Part shown: positions 24,919 to 34,209 of the stretch, one piece after another
Layout of the letters: each line of letters opens with the position of its first letter
Position numbering within the stretch: the first letter of the stretch is position 1
Source of the DNA: Paracoccaceae bacterium
GTDB lineage: Bacteria; Pseudomonadota; Alphaproteobacteria; Rhodobacterales; Rhodobacteraceae
DNA length: 39,262 nucleotides
NCBI GenBank assembly: GCA_021648025.1
Contig: JAKITO010000031.1
Location: 1-39,262 of the forward strand
Direction of reading: 5' to 3'
The notes under the pieces: generated by a model
The model's input: only the letters and a program-made list of their open reading frames with translations
Database searches by the model: none
What the model was told of the DNA's origin: nothing
Program-made: the position numbers and the translations under genes

Positions 24919-26307
24919 TTAAACCAGCCGCCCCCACAGATCGTATTCCCCCGCTTCATCCACTTCGATTTCCACCATGTCCCCCGGCTTTAACCGCTCA
25001 AACCCTTGATCAATAAACAGGTTGCCGTCAATCTCGGGCGCGTCGGCCATGGTCCGGCAGGTCGCCGCCTCATCATCGACCTCGTCAACGATCACCCGCA
25101 TCCGCACCCCAACTTTCGCCGCCAGTTTTGCCTCGGAAATCACTTGCGCCTTGGCCATGAACCGATCCCAGCGGTCCTGCTTGACCTCGGCCGCGACATG
25201 ATCCGGCAGGGCGTTAGACCGCGCGCCGGCAACGTTTTCGTATTGAAAACACCCGACACGGTCCAGTTGCGCCTCGTCCAGCCAATCCAGCAGGGTTTGG
25301 AATTCGGCCTCGGTCTCGCCCGGGTAACCGACGATAAAGGTCGAACGCAGGGTCAGGTCAGGACAAACGCCGCGCCAGGCGGCGATTTCGTCCAGGGTGC
25401 GTGCACCAGCCGCAGGGCGGGCCATGCGTTTCAAGACATCCGGATGGGCATGTTGGAACGGGATGTCGAGGTAGGGCAAAATGCCACTTGCCGGATCGGC
25501 CATCAATGGGATCAGATCGCGCACATGCGGATAAGGATAGATATAATGCAAGCGAATCCAGGCACCCAGGCGGCCAAGTTCACGGGCCAGATCGGTGATA
25601 TGCGTGCGCACCTCGCCACCACGCCAAGGGTTCATGTCATACTTGCGGTCCAGCCCGTAAGCGCTTGTATCTTGCGAGATAACCAGCAATTCCTTGACGC
25701 CGGACGCCACCAGCTTTTCGGCCTCGCGCAGCACCGCGTGGGCGGGGCGCGATACCAGACGACCGCGCATGTCGGGGATAATGCAGAACTTGCACTTATG
25801 GTTGCACCCTTCTGATATCTTTAGATAAGCGTAATGGCGCGGGGTCAGGCGCACGCCGCTGGCGGGCAGCAGGTCAACAAACGGGTCCGGGTCGGGGGGC
25901 ACGGCCAGATGCACCGCGTCCAGCACCTGTTCGTATTGGTGCGGGCCGGTGACGGCCAGAATGCGGGGGTGGTGTTCGCGGATGTAATCCGGGTCCGCCC
26001 CGAGGCAGCCGGTGACGATCACGCGGCCGTTTTCCTTCAGGGCCTCGCCGATGGCACTAAGGGATTCCGCCTTGGCCGAGTCCAAAAAGCCACAGGTATT
26101 GACGATCACCGCGTCAGCGCCGGCATAGTCGGGCGAGACGCCGTACCCTTCGGCGCGCAGGCGCGTCAGGATGCGTTCGCTGTCGACCAATGCCTTGGGA
26201 CAGCCAAGCGAGACCATGCCGATGCTGGGCTGACCAGCCCGGATGTGACCGTCAAGGCGTGGCGTCGGCGCAAGGTCAGGGCGCAAGGAGGGAGGATTGC
26301 GTGTCAT
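24919..26307 (-). CDS. rimO: Ribosomal protein S12 methylthiotransferase
   Basis: RimO is a radical-SAM enzyme that adds a methylthio group to the conserved aspartate of ribosomal protein S12. The 462-residue protein has the N-terminal MTTase domain with cluster cysteines 36 ([12 protein letters not shown]), 72 ([10 protein letters not shown]) and 101 (TGCLGAD), the radical-SAM cluster motif CNHKCKFC (Cys168, 172, 175), and a C-terminal TRAM domain (around [21 protein letters not shown]) that binds the substrate. The ATG at 26307 (MTRNPPSLR) was chosen as the one nearest family length. It is 33 bp downstream of the aminotransferase gene on the same strand. Confidence 0.97.
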   Translation of the reverse strand: MTRNPPSLRPDLAPTPRLDGHIRAGQPSIGMVSLGCPKALVDSERILTRLRAEGYGVSPDYAGADAVIVNTCGFLDSAKAESLSAIGEALKENGRVIVTGCLGADPDYIREHHPRILAVTGPHQYEQVLDAVHLAVPPDPDPFVDLLPASGVRLTPRHYAYLKISEGCNHKCKFCIIPDMRGRLVSRPAHAVLREAEKLVASGVKELLVISQDTSAYGLDRKYDMNPWRGGEVRTHITDLARELGRLGAWIRLHYIYPYPHVRDLIPLMADPASGILPYLDIPFQHAHPDVLKRMARPAAGARTLDEIAAWRGVCPDLTLRSTFIVGYPGETEAEFQTLLDWLDEAQLDRVGCFQYENVAGARSNALPDHVAAEVKQDRWDRFMAKAQVISEAKLAAKVGVRMRVIVDEVDDEAATCRTMADAPEIDGNLFIDQGFERLKPGDMVEIEVDEAGEYDLWGRLV

Positions 26308-26340
26308 GGCGCGCGGTATAGCCACCCAGGGCGCCAAAGG

Positions 26341-27561
26341 CTATGCCTTGCCTGCGATCACCTGCGAGGCGGCGTCAAGTCCGCTGTTCCCATGGTGCCC
26401 ATGCGGGATCTCCAGCGCCTTTAGGCCGGCATCAATGCCCCCCAACAGCGCCATGATCATCTGGCCATTGACATGCCCCATATGCCCCAGCCGGAAATGC
26501 CCGTGCCAGGCCGGATCACCCGGCGTCGCCATGCCCAGCGATATGCCAAGGGTCAGGCCAAGGTTGACCTCGCACCATTCGCGCAAGGCCGTGGCCAAAG
26601 GCGGGTCGATGTTGATCGCCGTTACCGCATGCGAGCGGTGGGCAGGGTCAGGCACATTCAACGATAGCGGCCCGCCCTGCCCCCAAACATCGCACGCAGC
26701 CCAGATCGCGCGGGCCAGCCGTTCGTGGCGGGCCCAGACATGTTCGATGCCTTCATTGTGGATCAGATCAAGGGCGGTGCGCAGGCCGTAAAGGTGCTGG
26801 GTCGGCGCAGTTCCGGCAAAATACTGGTAAAATTCCTCGGGGTCGGCGCGCAGGGTCCAATCCCAATAGCGGCTGACCCGGGGCATCGCGCGCCGGACTT
26901 CGGCGGCCTTGTCGTTGAAGAAAACGAACCCCAGACCGGGCGGCATCATCAACCCTTTCTGACTGGCCGTCACGGCCACATCGACACCCCAATCGTCCAT
27001 CTCAAAGCGGTCACACCCCATCGAGGCGATGCAGTCAGCCATCAACAAGGCCGGGTGGCCGACACCGTCCATCACCCGGCGCAAAGCGGCAATATCATTG
27101 CGCACCGACGTCGATGTGTCCACATGCACCGCCATCACTGCCTTGATTTCATGGGTTTTATCCGCGGTCAGCACCTCGGCTATCCGGTCCATGTCCATGG
27201 CCGCGACCTTGCCAAAGTCCAGCATTTCAACCTTGCCCCCCATTGCCGATGCCATCTCGCCCCAACCGATGCCAAACACGCCGGTGGCGGGCACCAGCAC
27301 CTTGTCACCGGGGGCCAGAACGTTGGACAGGGCCGCCTCCCACGCGCCATGGCCGTTGCAGATATAAATCGCCACCTTGTGCTGCGTGCGCGCCACGCGC
27401 TTCAGGTCAGGAATAATCGAATGGGTCATATCCACCAACGGCCCGGAATATATATTCGGCGAGGCCCGGTGCATCGCCTGCAAAACCGCATCCGGCACCA
27501 CGGATGGCCCGGGAATGGCCAGATATTCGCGCCCTTGCGCAACACTCACGTTTGGTTTCAT
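26341..27561 (-). CDS. Class V aminotransferase (alanine/serine-glyoxylate type)
   Basis: A 406-residue PLP enzyme of the alanine-glyoxylate/serine-pyruvate family. Lys202 in TASQKGLMMPPGLGF is the PLP-binding lysine; MAVHVDTSTSVRND and MADCIASMGCD are the cofactor-pocket segments; IPGPSVVPD opens the protein. Such enzymes interconvert glyoxylate with glycine using alanine or serine, and in methylotrophs serine-glyoxylate. The exact donor is not decided here. A 101-residue longer open frame was rejected: the ATG at 27561 gives the family start MKPNVSV. It diverges from the ABC exporter at 27718; the 156-bp gap holds both promoters. Confidence 0.9.
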   Translation of the reverse strand: MKPNVSVAQGREYLAIPGPSVVPDAVLQAMHRASPNIYSGPLVDMTHSIIPDLKRVARTQHKVAIYICNGHGAWEAALSNVLAPGDKVLVPATGVFGIGWGEMASAMGGKVEMLDFGKVAAMDMDRIAEVLTADKTHEIKAVMAVHVDTSTSVRNDIAALRRVMDGVGHPALLMADCIASMGCDRFEMDDWGVDVAVTASQKGLMMPPGLGFVFFNDKAAEVRRAMPRVSRYWDWTLRADPEEFYQYFAGTAPTQHLYGLRTALDLIHNEGIEHVWARHERLARAIWAACDVWGQGGPLSLNVPDPAHRSHAVTAINIDPPLATALREWCEVNLGLTLGISLGMATPGDPAWHGHFRLGHMGHVNGQMIMALLGGIDAGLKALEIPHGHHGNSGLDAASQVIAGKA

Positions 27562-27717
27562 AGCTTTCAGGTGTCCTTTCTTTCTGACCTTAGGCATCGC
27601 CGCTCTGAGGTCAATCGCTGGCGTTGTTGTCCACCCCATCAAAACCTGTGATGCTTGCACCCCGACGGATTGCTGCTTAAATGGCTGACGCATGATATTT
27701 GTTTCAGAAAGAGCAGC

Positions 27718-29577
27718 ATGAGCGTCAAACCCAAATCTTCGGTCGAATTGATGGGCTGGCTTTGGCGTGGCTATCTCAGGCGGCATTTGCCGATACTGGC
27801 GGTTGCAATGTTTTTCATGCTGCTCGAAGGCAGCATGGTGGGCGCGGTCAGCTATATGATGCAACCGATGTTTGACGATGTGTTTGTCACTGGTGACACA
27901 GAGGCGCTGCGCTGGGTCGCCTTCACGTTTTTACTGATATTTTGCGTGCGCGGCGGGTCCGGCGTTGCGCAAAAGGTGCTGCTGACACGGATTTCCCAGT
28001 TTACGGCGGCGCACCTTCGGATGGACCTTTTGGCGCGTCTGATCCGGCAGGACCCCGGTTTTCACCAGGTACATCCGCCGGGTTTTCTGATCCAGCGGGT
28101 GCAGGTGGATGTGAATGCGGTCAACGATGTGTGGCGTGCGATTGTCACCGGTGCCGGGCGCGATGCCATTTCCCTGGTGATCCTGATCGGCGTGGCAATC
28201 AATGTCGACTGGCGCTGGACCGCCGTGATGCTGATCGGCGTGCCTTTGTCATTGTTCCCAATCATGATGGCGCAGCGCTATGTGCGTAAAAAGGCGGCGA
28301 CGGCGCGTGATTTGGGCGCGACCCTGGCGACCCGGCTGGACGAAGTGTTTCACGGCATCGTCCCCATCAAGCTGAACAATCTGGAACACTACCAGACCAA
28401 ACGCTTTGGCGGCCATACCGACACCTATGTGCAGACCGAAATTCGCGCGGTGTTTGGCACCGCGTCGATCACCGGGATGATCGATGTAATGGCCGGGGTG
28501 GGGTTCATGGGGGTGCTTTTGTACGGCGGCTCCGAGATCATATCCGGGGAAAAGACGGTGGGCCAGTTCATGAGCTTTTTCACCGCCATTGGCCTGGCGT
28601 TTGATCCGATGCGACGACTGGCGAGCATGTCAGGCACCTGGGCGGTGGCGGCGGCGGCCCTGGAACGGTTGAAAGAACTGATGGAAACGCCGATCCTGTT
28701 GACATCCCCGGACAATCCTGTGGCGGCGCCCAAAGGTCTGCCGGGGATTGCGTTGAAAAATGTAACGCTGAAATACGGCGAAGCGACGGTATTGAGCGGG
28801 CTGAACCTGGTGGCCGAAGCAGGCAAGACCACAGCGCTTGTGGGCGCATCTGGGGCGGGTAAATCGACCATCTTCAACCTGCTGACCCGACTGGTCGACC
28901 CGGTTGATGGGCAGGTATGTATCGGCGGGGTTGCCGTGAAAGACATGGCATTGCCGGATCTGCGCAACCTGTATTCGGTGGTGTCGCAAGAGGCCCTGTT
29001 GTTTGACGAAACCCTACGCGAGAATATTCTGCTGGGGCGCGAGAATGTGACCGACAAGCGACTGAAAGAGGTTCTGGATGCCGCCCATGTTTCCGACTTT
29101 CTGACCAAACTGCCAGATGGTCTGGATACGCTGGTCGGCCCACGCGGTTCGGCCTTGTCGGGCGGGCAGCGTCAACGGGTGGTGATCGCGCGCGCCTTGC
29201 TGCGCGACACGCCGGTGTTGTTGCTGGACGAAGCCACCAGCGCACTGGATGCGCAATCGGAACAGGTAGTGCAAAGTGCGTTGGACAAGTTGTCGGGCGG
29301 GCGCACGACGATTGTCATTGCCCACCGGCTGTCGACCATCCGCAATGCCGACAAGATTGTGGTGATGGATCGCGGCCAAGTGGTGGACCAGGGCAGTCAC
29401 GCTGATTTGCTGGAGCGCGGCGGCATTTACGCCGATCTGTATCGGTTGCAGTTTCAGGACGGAAAATCGCTGGTTGATCCGGCCGGAGTGGCCGCACAGG
29501 TGCGCCTGCCGATAGAAGAGCATACACACCGCCCCAGAAGTTGGTTTGGGCGGTTGAGGAAACGGCTGCTCGGGTAA
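27718..29577 (+). CDS. MsbA-like ABC exporter (fused membrane and ATPase domains)
   Basis: A 619-residue half-transporter. The N-terminal ~330 residues hold six membrane helices, including the cytoplasmic linker GFLIQRVQVDVNAV. The ATPase domain has Walker A GASGAGKST (376-384), the Q-loop VVSQEALLFDETLREN, the signature LSGGQRQR (480-487), Walker B VLLLDEATSALD and IAHRLSTI. The type I exporter with GSALSGGQRQR in this length range is that of MsbA and related lipid or drug flippases, working as homodimers. The ATG at 27718 follows AGAGCAGC; 21 residues of the longer frame lie in the spacer. A hairpin follows the stop. Confidence 0.9.
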   Translation: MSVKPKSSVELMGWLWRGYLRRHLPILAVAMFFMLLEGSMVGAVSYMMQPMFDDVFVTGDTEALRWVAFTFLLIFCVRGGSGVAQKVLLTRISQFTAAHLRMDLLARLIRQDPGFHQVHPPGFLIQRVQVDVNAVNDVWRAIVTGAGRDAISLVILIGVAINVDWRWTAVMLIGVPLSLFPIMMAQRYVRKKAATARDLGATLATRLDEVFHGIVPIKLNNLEHYQTKRFGGHTDTYVQTEIRAVFGTASITGMIDVMAGVGFMGVLLYGGSEIISGEKTVGQFMSFFTAIGLAFDPMRRLASMSGTWAVAAAALERLKELMETPILLTSPDNPVAAPKGLPGIALKNVTLKYGEATVLSGLNLVAEAGKTTALVGASGAGKSTIFNLLTRLVDPVDGQVCIGGVAVKDMALPDLRNLYSVVSQEALLFDETLRENILLGRENVTDKRLKEVLDAAHVSDFLTKLPDGLDTLVGPRGSALSGGQRQRVVIARALLRDTPVLLLDEATSALDAQSEQVVQSALDKLSGGRTTIVIAHRLSTIRNADKIVVMDRGQVVDQGSHADLLERGGIYADLYRLQFQDGKSLVDPAGVAAQVRLPIEEHTHRPRSWFGRLRKRLLG

Positions 29578-29590
29578 GGAAAGCTGCGAG

Positions 29591-29657
29591 GAAAGCCCTT
29601 CAGGGCTTGATGAGCGGCCAGTCGCAACAGGCTGCTCATCAAGCCTTTCAGGCTTTC
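29591..29657. terminator. Long imperfect hairpin between convergent genes
   Basis: GAAAGCCCTTCAGGGCTTGATGAGC at 29591-29615 is nearly the reverse complement of GCTCATCAAGCCTTTCAGG continuing to 29657 (shared arm parts GCTTGATGAGC and GAAAGCC), with an ~18-base loop. Inside the left arm AAGCCC-TTCA-GGGCTT also pairs. It sits between the end of the ABC exporter gene and the end of the minus-strand DUF302 gene, the usual place for a two-way terminator. Confidence 0.6.
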
Positions 29658-29670
29658 TTCGCGGGTGACA

Positions 29671-30066
29671 TCAGCCGCGCAATACGGCGACAACCCGCGC
29701 CAGCCGCGCCCCGGCATCTTCGGCCAGGTCTTTCAGCTCAGGCGCGTCCGATATACCCGCCCCACCCAGCATTTCTTCGGCGTCCGGGATGCGGACAACC
29801 GTGCCGGTTTTTGTCTGTTCAACTGTGACATTGCACGGCAACAACAGACCAATCGCCGGTGCGACTGTCACAGCCGTATGGGCCAGACCAGGATTGCAGG
29901 CGCCCAGGATCGTATAGGGTGGAAAATCAATGCCCAGCTTTTCCTTGAACGCCACATGCATATCAATCTGACTGATAATGCCAAACCCTTCGTCCGCCAA
30001 CGCCTTGACGACCACTTCACGGGCCGGTTCAAAGTCCTGGTTCAGGGTGATTTCTTCAAATTTCAT
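29671..30066 (-). CDS. DUF302 family protein
   Basis: A 131-residue small protein of the DUF302 fold: VVKALADEGFGIISQIDMHVAFKEKLG near residues 20-50, YTILGACNPGLAHTAV and the segment IGLLLPCNVTVEQ. The GACNP cysteine and the LPCNV cysteine are typical of the family, whose function is not established to my knowledge. The ATG at 30066 has a GAGG ribosome site; an ATG 12 bp earlier does not. The upstream gap to the SseB-like gene, 72 bp, carries a palindrome and may hold its own promoter. Confidence 0.88.
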   Translation of the reverse strand: MKFEEITLNQDFEPAREVVVKALADEGFGIISQIDMHVAFKEKLGIDFPPYTILGACNPGLAHTAVTVAPAIGLLLPCNVTVEQTKTGTVVRIPDAEEMLGGAGISDAPELKDLAEDAGARLARVVAVLRG

Positions 30067-30099
30067 CGCAAGCCTCATTTCAGTTCAGGGGACCTTCTT

Positions 30100-30113
30100 A
30101 TACATATATGTAT
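30100..30113. promoter_or_regulatory. AT-rich palindrome upstream of the DUF302 gene
   Basis: ATACATATATGTAT is a perfect 14-bp palindrome, 34 bp before the DUF302 start on the minus strand. Its size, symmetry and AT content in otherwise GC-rich DNA suit a repressor operator such as those of small winged-helix regulators. No regulator gene is adjacent, so the binding protein is unknown. Confidence 0.4.
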
Positions 30114-30138
30114 CTTCGCATGTGTATCAAGCACGTTC

Positions 30139-30960
30139 TCAGCGTAAGATTGGCGGCTTGTCCGGATCAGACCCGGGCGCGGCCCGTTTTTCGGGGTTTT
30201 TCGCGGGCGCCTTAGGTATTTCAATTTTCCGCCCGACCCGAACCATATCGGATACCAGCGGATCAGTTGGCGCGAAAAATCCGACATCCAGACCACCCGA
30301 ATCCTCTTTTGACTCTGCACCAGACTCTGCACCAGCAAAGATCAACGCCTCCGCCGTTGCCTTGGCCAACGCCGCCTCAGCCCCCGGATGCGCACCGACA
30401 AAGCCCAAAAGGCGCCCCTTGCCCCCATCATCGTAACTTGCCTCAACCAGCCACGCGGCGTCGGCCAACCCAGGTGCATTGGCCAGTTTGGCCGCGATCG
30501 CCCGGTACAACGCCGCCGACATATCCAAAGGCGGCGAACAGGCAATCACCCGCGCAGTCACCCGGTCCGGCGCCTGCGCCAGCGTCTTGTTCAGCCAGTC
30601 GATTGCCTGGGCAGGAATCAGGATCGACGATTCCGCCACCTCAGGGTTCAGCGCCAGTCCAATCCCCTGCCCGCCCAGCATCTGCATAAGCACCCGCCCC
30701 GTCAGCCCCGCATAGGGCGTGACCTTACCGGTGAATTGCACCAATCGCTCTTCGCGGTCGAACACCAGCACAAACCGCCCATCCCCGGTCTCAAACAGCT
30801 CAGGCGAAATGTTATCGCCTATCGGCTCGCGTTCCAATGCGACGATCAGATGGCTGTCCGCCAGTCGCTCATAAAACCGCAGGCGCGCGGCGTCGCCGCC
30901 TTGCGTCATGGCCAGACGGGCCCGATCCAGATCCGTATTCAATTCAGTCTGTTCAACCAT
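30139..30960 (-). CDS. SseB-like protein
   Basis: A 273-residue protein whose N-terminal half (residues ~10-115) fits the SseB N-terminal domain: FYERLADSHLIVAL, then FETGDGRFVLVFDREERLVQFTG and GIGLALNPEVAESSILIPAQAIDWL. A C-terminal half of unclear family follows, ending in a Pro/Lys-rich tail. SseB was named in E. coli as an enhancer of serine sensitivity; the mechanism is unknown. No membrane segment or signal is seen. Its start overlaps the end of the uracil-DNA glycosylase gene by 8 bp, so the two are coupled. Confidence 0.83.
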   Translation of the reverse strand: MVEQTELNTDLDRARLAMTQGGDAARLRFYERLADSHLIVALEREPIGDNISPELFETGDGRFVLVFDREERLVQFTGKVTPYAGLTGRVLMQMLGGQGIGLALNPEVAESSILIPAQAIDWLNKTLAQAPDRVTARVIACSPPLDMSAALYRAIAAKLANAPGLADAAWLVEASYDDGGKGRLLGFVGAHPGAEAALAKATAEALIFAGAESGAESKEDSGGLDVGFFAPTDPLVSDMVRVGRKIEIPKAPAKNPEKRAAPGSDPDKPPILR

Positions 30961-31558
30961 TCAGAACTTCCTTTATCCGGGTTTGCAACACCGGCAACAA
31001 CTCGGCCTCGAACCATGGGTTTCTCTTTAACCAGACAGTATTGCGCCATGAAGGATGCGGCACCACAAATACCTTTGGCGCATGCTGACGCCAATTGGCC
31101 ACCGTCGCGCTGACCGGTGTTTTCACCCCCAAGTGCCAGCGTTGCGCGTAACCCCCGACCAGAATTGTCAGATCAACGTCACCAAGGCGCGCCATCACCT
31201 GACCATGCCATGTACGGGCACAAATCGGCGGCGGTGGTAAATCGGCCTTTTTCGCGTTGTACCCGGGAAAACAAAACGCCATCGGCACCACCGCCACCTT
31301 TTCAATATCATAAAACGCAGGCACATCCAGACCCAGCCAGTCGCGCAACCGGTCGCCTGACGGATCGGTAAACGGCCGCCCGGTCTCTTGCACCCTTGCC
31401 CCCGGAGCCTGCCCCGCGATCAATAGCCGGGCCGAGGCGCGAAACCATACCACCGGGCGCGGACTGTGGGCAGTTTGGGTCGCTGCAAACCGGGACGCAC
31501 ACAGGCGGCAGTCACGAATGCCTGCTTTCAGATCGATTTCGACTTGATTGCCTGTCAC
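30953..31558 (-). CDS. Uracil-DNA glycosylase family protein, iron-sulfur type
   Basis: A glycosylase of the family 4/5-like branch that removes uracil or related bases from DNA. With GTG 31558 as start (201 residues), Cys17 and Cys20 (CRLC) and Cys96 and Cys113 (CFPG ... PICA) are spaced as [4Fe-4S] ligands of iron-sulfur UDGs. The active-site motif GQAPGARVQETGRPF and the later HPSWRN histidine motif (His168) are present. A TTG start at 31594 would add 12 residues; the GTG has GAGGG upstream and is preferred. It overlaps the SseB-like gene by 8 bp and diverges from the capsule cluster, leaving ~197 bp between. Confidence 0.88.
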   Translation of the reverse strand: MTGNQVEIDLKAGIRDCRLCASRFAATQTAHSPRPVVWFRASARLLIAGQAPGARVQETGRPFTDPSGDRLRDWLGLDVPAFYDIEKVAVVPMAFCFPGYNAKKADLPPPPICARTWHGQVMARLGDVDLTILVGGYAQRWHLGVKTPVSATVANWRQHAPKVFVVPHPSWRNTVWLKRNPWFEAELLPVLQTRIKEVLNG

Positions 31559-31691
31559 AGTAACTTGACCCTCTTGCGACCTTCTGATTGCCAAAATCGC
31601 CGCGTGTTAACCAGAATTCCGGGTTTTTTTACCCCAAGAACCCCAGGAAACCCAGTTTTCCCCAATTGGCATTGGATATTTGCTTCACAAT

Positions 31692-31720
31692 TTGACATAA
31701 TATGGACAAATATCGAATGT
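31692..31720 (+). promoter_or_regulatory. Candidate promoter of the capsule cluster
   Basis: A perfect -35 hexamer TTGACA lies at 31692-31697, in an AT-rich stretch 59 bp before the KpsT-like start. The -10 at the usual spacing (GAATGT) is poor, so this may need an activator or be coincidental. Confidence 0.3.
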
Positions 31721-31755
31721 AAGCCGTTAACACACCTCTGCTAAAGAGGGGCACG

Positions 31756-32466
31756 GTGAATCCGGCGCAGGCAAAACACCCAGGGCGAGCAGTCCAGCAG
31801 AATGATATGTTAGAGTTTGAAAACGTCAGCAAGTCCTTTTGGACAGGAAGCCAGTACAAGGTGATCCTGGACCAGGTGTCGTTTCGTGTCGAACTTGGCA
31901 ATTCTCTGGGCATTCTTGCCCCCAACGGCACCGGCAAGACGACGTTGATCAACATCATGGCCGGGCTGGAAAAACCCGACGAAGGCCGGGTGACCCGTGG
32001 GTGCAACATCTCGTTTCCCCTGGGGTTCATGGGCGGGGTGATCGGCAAGATATCGGCGATGGAAAATTCGCGCTATATTGCCAAAATCTATGGTCTGGAC
32101 CCGGATTATATCGAAAGTTACTGCCGCTGGCTGTGCAACCTTGGCGAATATTTCGACCAGCCAATGGGCACCTATTCCTCCGGCATGAAGGCGCGGTTTT
32201 CCTTTGCCCTGATGCTGGCGCTGGATTTCGACATCTACCTGATCGACGAAGGCATGCCCGGCACCACGGATGTCGAGTTCAACAGAAAGGCCGGCGCGAT
32301 CCTGGAAGAACGCCTCCGCACCACGACGATCATCATCGTCTCGCACCAGGCCAAGACCCTGGAAAAATTCGCCCGATCGGCGGCGGTTCTGATGAACGGT
32401 CACCTGCATATGTTTGAAACTTTGGAAGAAGCGAAACAGCTTTATGACTATGAAACCCAAAGCTAG
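31756..32466 (+). CDS. kpsT: KpsT-like polysaccharide export ATPase
   Basis: A 236-residue ABC ATPase of the capsule/O-antigen export family. Walker A is APNGTGKTT (55-63); the LGFMGGVIGKISAMEN region is typical of KpsT; the signature motif YSSGMKARFSFALMLAL and Walker B FDIYLIDEG (Asp-Glu) are present, with IIIVSHQ as H-loop. KpsT and KpsM drive polysaccharide across the inner membrane. It starts with GTG at 31756 preceded by AAGAGGGG; ATG 31807 is an alternative that would begin at MLEFENVSKSF. It overlaps the KpsE-like gene by 23 bp. No KpsM gene is adjacent. Confidence 0.88.
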   Translation: MNPAQAKHPGRAVQQNDMLEFENVSKSFWTGSQYKVILDQVSFRVELGNSLGILAPNGTGKTTLINIMAGLEKPDEGRVTRGCNISFPLGFMGGVIGKISAMENSRYIAKIYGLDPDYIESYCRWLCNLGEYFDQPMGTYSSGMKARFSFALMLALDFDIYLIDEGMPGTTDVEFNRKAGAILEERLRTTTIIIVSHQAKTLEKFARSAAVLMNGHLHMFETLEEAKQLYDYETQS

Positions 32467-34207
32467 AAAATTCCGCATACGCCGCTCTGGCGGCGACGCC
32501 CCGGCCACGCGGGCGGGCAGTCAGGCGGGCAATCCGGCCAGTAATCCGGAGGCGAGTTCCCCGGTGAATCCGACCCGACCCGTAACAAACCATGTCGGCA
32601 CCACAGTCGATGCAACTGTCGATGCAACTGTCGATGCAACTGTCGATGCCGGGCCGCTAAAATCAGGCGAAGTAACCTCGGCCCGCGAGGCAAAGGGCCA
32701 AAACGATATCGACACAATTCGCAAAGAGGGCCTGACCGGTCGGCAATTGCGCATGGCCCGCCGGGTGGCGCAAAAGCACAACCTGCCGGCAACATCTGAT
32801 TTTGATGCGGTGCGCCTGTTGCGAGATATGGGAATTGACCCGTTCAAACGTACCAACATGCTGGAACTGGTGGTGCCACAGGGTGGCGCCGACGGGCACG
32901 AAGGGGGCGCACCCGATGCGATGACGGCCGCGCGCAGTGCTGTCGCAAAACTGGGCGGCGCAGCAAGCACAAAAGGCACTGACAGCCGGGTGCAATTGCC
33001 GCAAACCGTGCCGATCGCCAAACAAACCCTGCCCTCGACCGAGTTAAGCCCGGCCGAGCAACGCACCCGTGAAATCAGCGATATTCAGCGCGATATCGCC
33101 AAGCGGCGCCAACGCAAGATTCTGCTGCTGCTGACGCGGGTGTCATTCTTTGTGTTCCTGCCGACGCTGATTGCCGCCTGGTATTTCACCGTTGTTGCCA
33201 CACCGATGTATTCATCCCGGGCCGAGTTCCTGATCCTTCAGGCGGACTCGGCTGGCGGTGGGGGCCTTGGTGGCCTGCTGTCGGGCACCCAGTTTGCCAC
33301 CAATCAGGATGCCATCGCCACCCAGCGGTATCTGAATTCGATCGAGGCGATGATCGACCTGGACAAAGACGCAGGCTATAAGGCGCATTTCATGCAGGAA
33401 TGGATTGATCCGATCCAGCGTCTGACCCAGGATCCCACCAACGAACAAGCCTATAATATCTACTCAAAGAACACCATTGTCGGCTATGATCCGACCGAAG
33501 GCGTGATCCGTATGGAGGTCAGTGCCGCCGACCCCGCAGTGGCGCAACTATTCGCCAAACGTTTGATCTATTTCGCGGAAAACCGGGTCAATTACCTGTC
33601 TCAGACCAAACGCGGCAATCAGATGCAAGAGGCTGTGGCCGCCTTTGAAACGGCCCAGGCCGGACGGCGTGACGCGCAAGAGGCGCTGGTAAACCTGCAA
33701 CAAAAAGGCGCAATTCTCGACCCCGAAGGGGTGATTGCCACGCTGCGCGGGCAGATCAACAACGTCGAAATCCAGTTGCAGGAAAAGGGCCTGCAATTGG
33801 CCGCACTTGAGGACAACACCCGCCCCAACCAGGCCAAGGTGGATGGTGCCAAAGGCGATGTCCGCCGGTTGAATACGCTGCTGGGCCGTTTGAACGCCAA
33901 AATGATTGATGCGTCGCTTGGTGAAAATTCACTGGCGCGGCTTTCGGTGCGTATCCAGATGGCCCAGGCCGATCTGGTCAGCCGCGACATGATGCTGCAA
34001 TCGGCGCTGCAACAGGTGGAAACCACCCGAATGGAGGCAAACCGTTCGGTGCGCTACCTCGCCGTCAATGTCGAACCGGTGGCGGCACAGGAACCCAGCT
34101 ATCCGCGCAAATTCGAGAATACGATACTTGCATTCCTGATCTTTTCCGGCATTTACCTGATGCTGTCGCTCACCGCGTCGATTTTACGGGAACAGGTAAC
34201 AAGCTAG
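32444..34207 (+). CDS. kpsE: KpsE-like capsule polysaccharide export protein, long N-terminus
   Basis: A 587-residue inner-membrane protein. Residues ~226-250 (LLLLTRVSFFVFLPTLIAAWYF) and ~561-582 form the two membrane helices of a polysaccharide co-polymerase, with a large periplasmic part between them including a coiled coil at roughly residues 385-540. Before the first helix lie about 220 cytoplasmic residues: a low-complexity start, a VDAT tandem repeat, and the conserved-looking GLTGRQLRMARRVAQKHNLP and DFDAVRLLRDMGIDPF. Typical KpsE is near 380 residues and lacks this. ATG 32444 and 32450 are both possible starts. KpsE links the KpsMT pump to the outer-membrane exporter KpsD. Confidence 0.83.
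   Translation: MTMKPKARKFRIRRSGGDAPATRAGSQAGNPASNPEASSPVNPTRPVTNHVGTTVDATVDATVDATVDAGPLKSGEVTSAREAKGQNDIDTIRKEGLTGRQLRMARRVAQKHNLPATSDFDAVRLLRDMGIDPFKRTNMLELVVPQGGADGHEGGAPDAMTAARSAVAKLGGAASTKGTDSRVQLPQTVPIAKQTLPSTELSPAEQRTREISDIQRDIAKRRQRKILLLLTRVSFFVFLPTLIAAWYFTVVATPMYSSRAEFLILQADSAGGGGLGGLLSGTQFATNQDAIATQRYLNSIEAMIDLDKDAGYKAHFMQEWIDPIQRLTQDPTNEQAYNIYSKNTIVGYDPTEGVIRMEVSAADPAVAQLFAKRLIYFAENRVNYLSQTKRGNQMQEAVAAFETAQAGRRDAQEALVNLQQKGAILDPEGVIATLRGQINNVEIQLQEKGLQLAALEDNTRPNQAKVDGAKGDVRRLNTLLGRLNAKMIDASLGENSLARLSVRIQMAQADLVSRDMMLQSALQQVETTRMEANRSVRYLAVNVEPVAAQEPSYPRKFENTILAFLIFSGIYLMLSLTASILREQVTS
32606..32650 (+). repeat. 12-bp tandem repeat within kpsE
   Basis: GTCGATGCAACT is repeated three full times and once in part (GTCGATGCC), giving Val-Asp-Ala-Thr units in the cytoplasmic N-terminal region of the KpsE-like protein. 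It is in frame (12 = 4 codons), so slippage would change linker length without breaking the frame. Confidence 0.9.
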
Positions 34208-34209
34208 TC

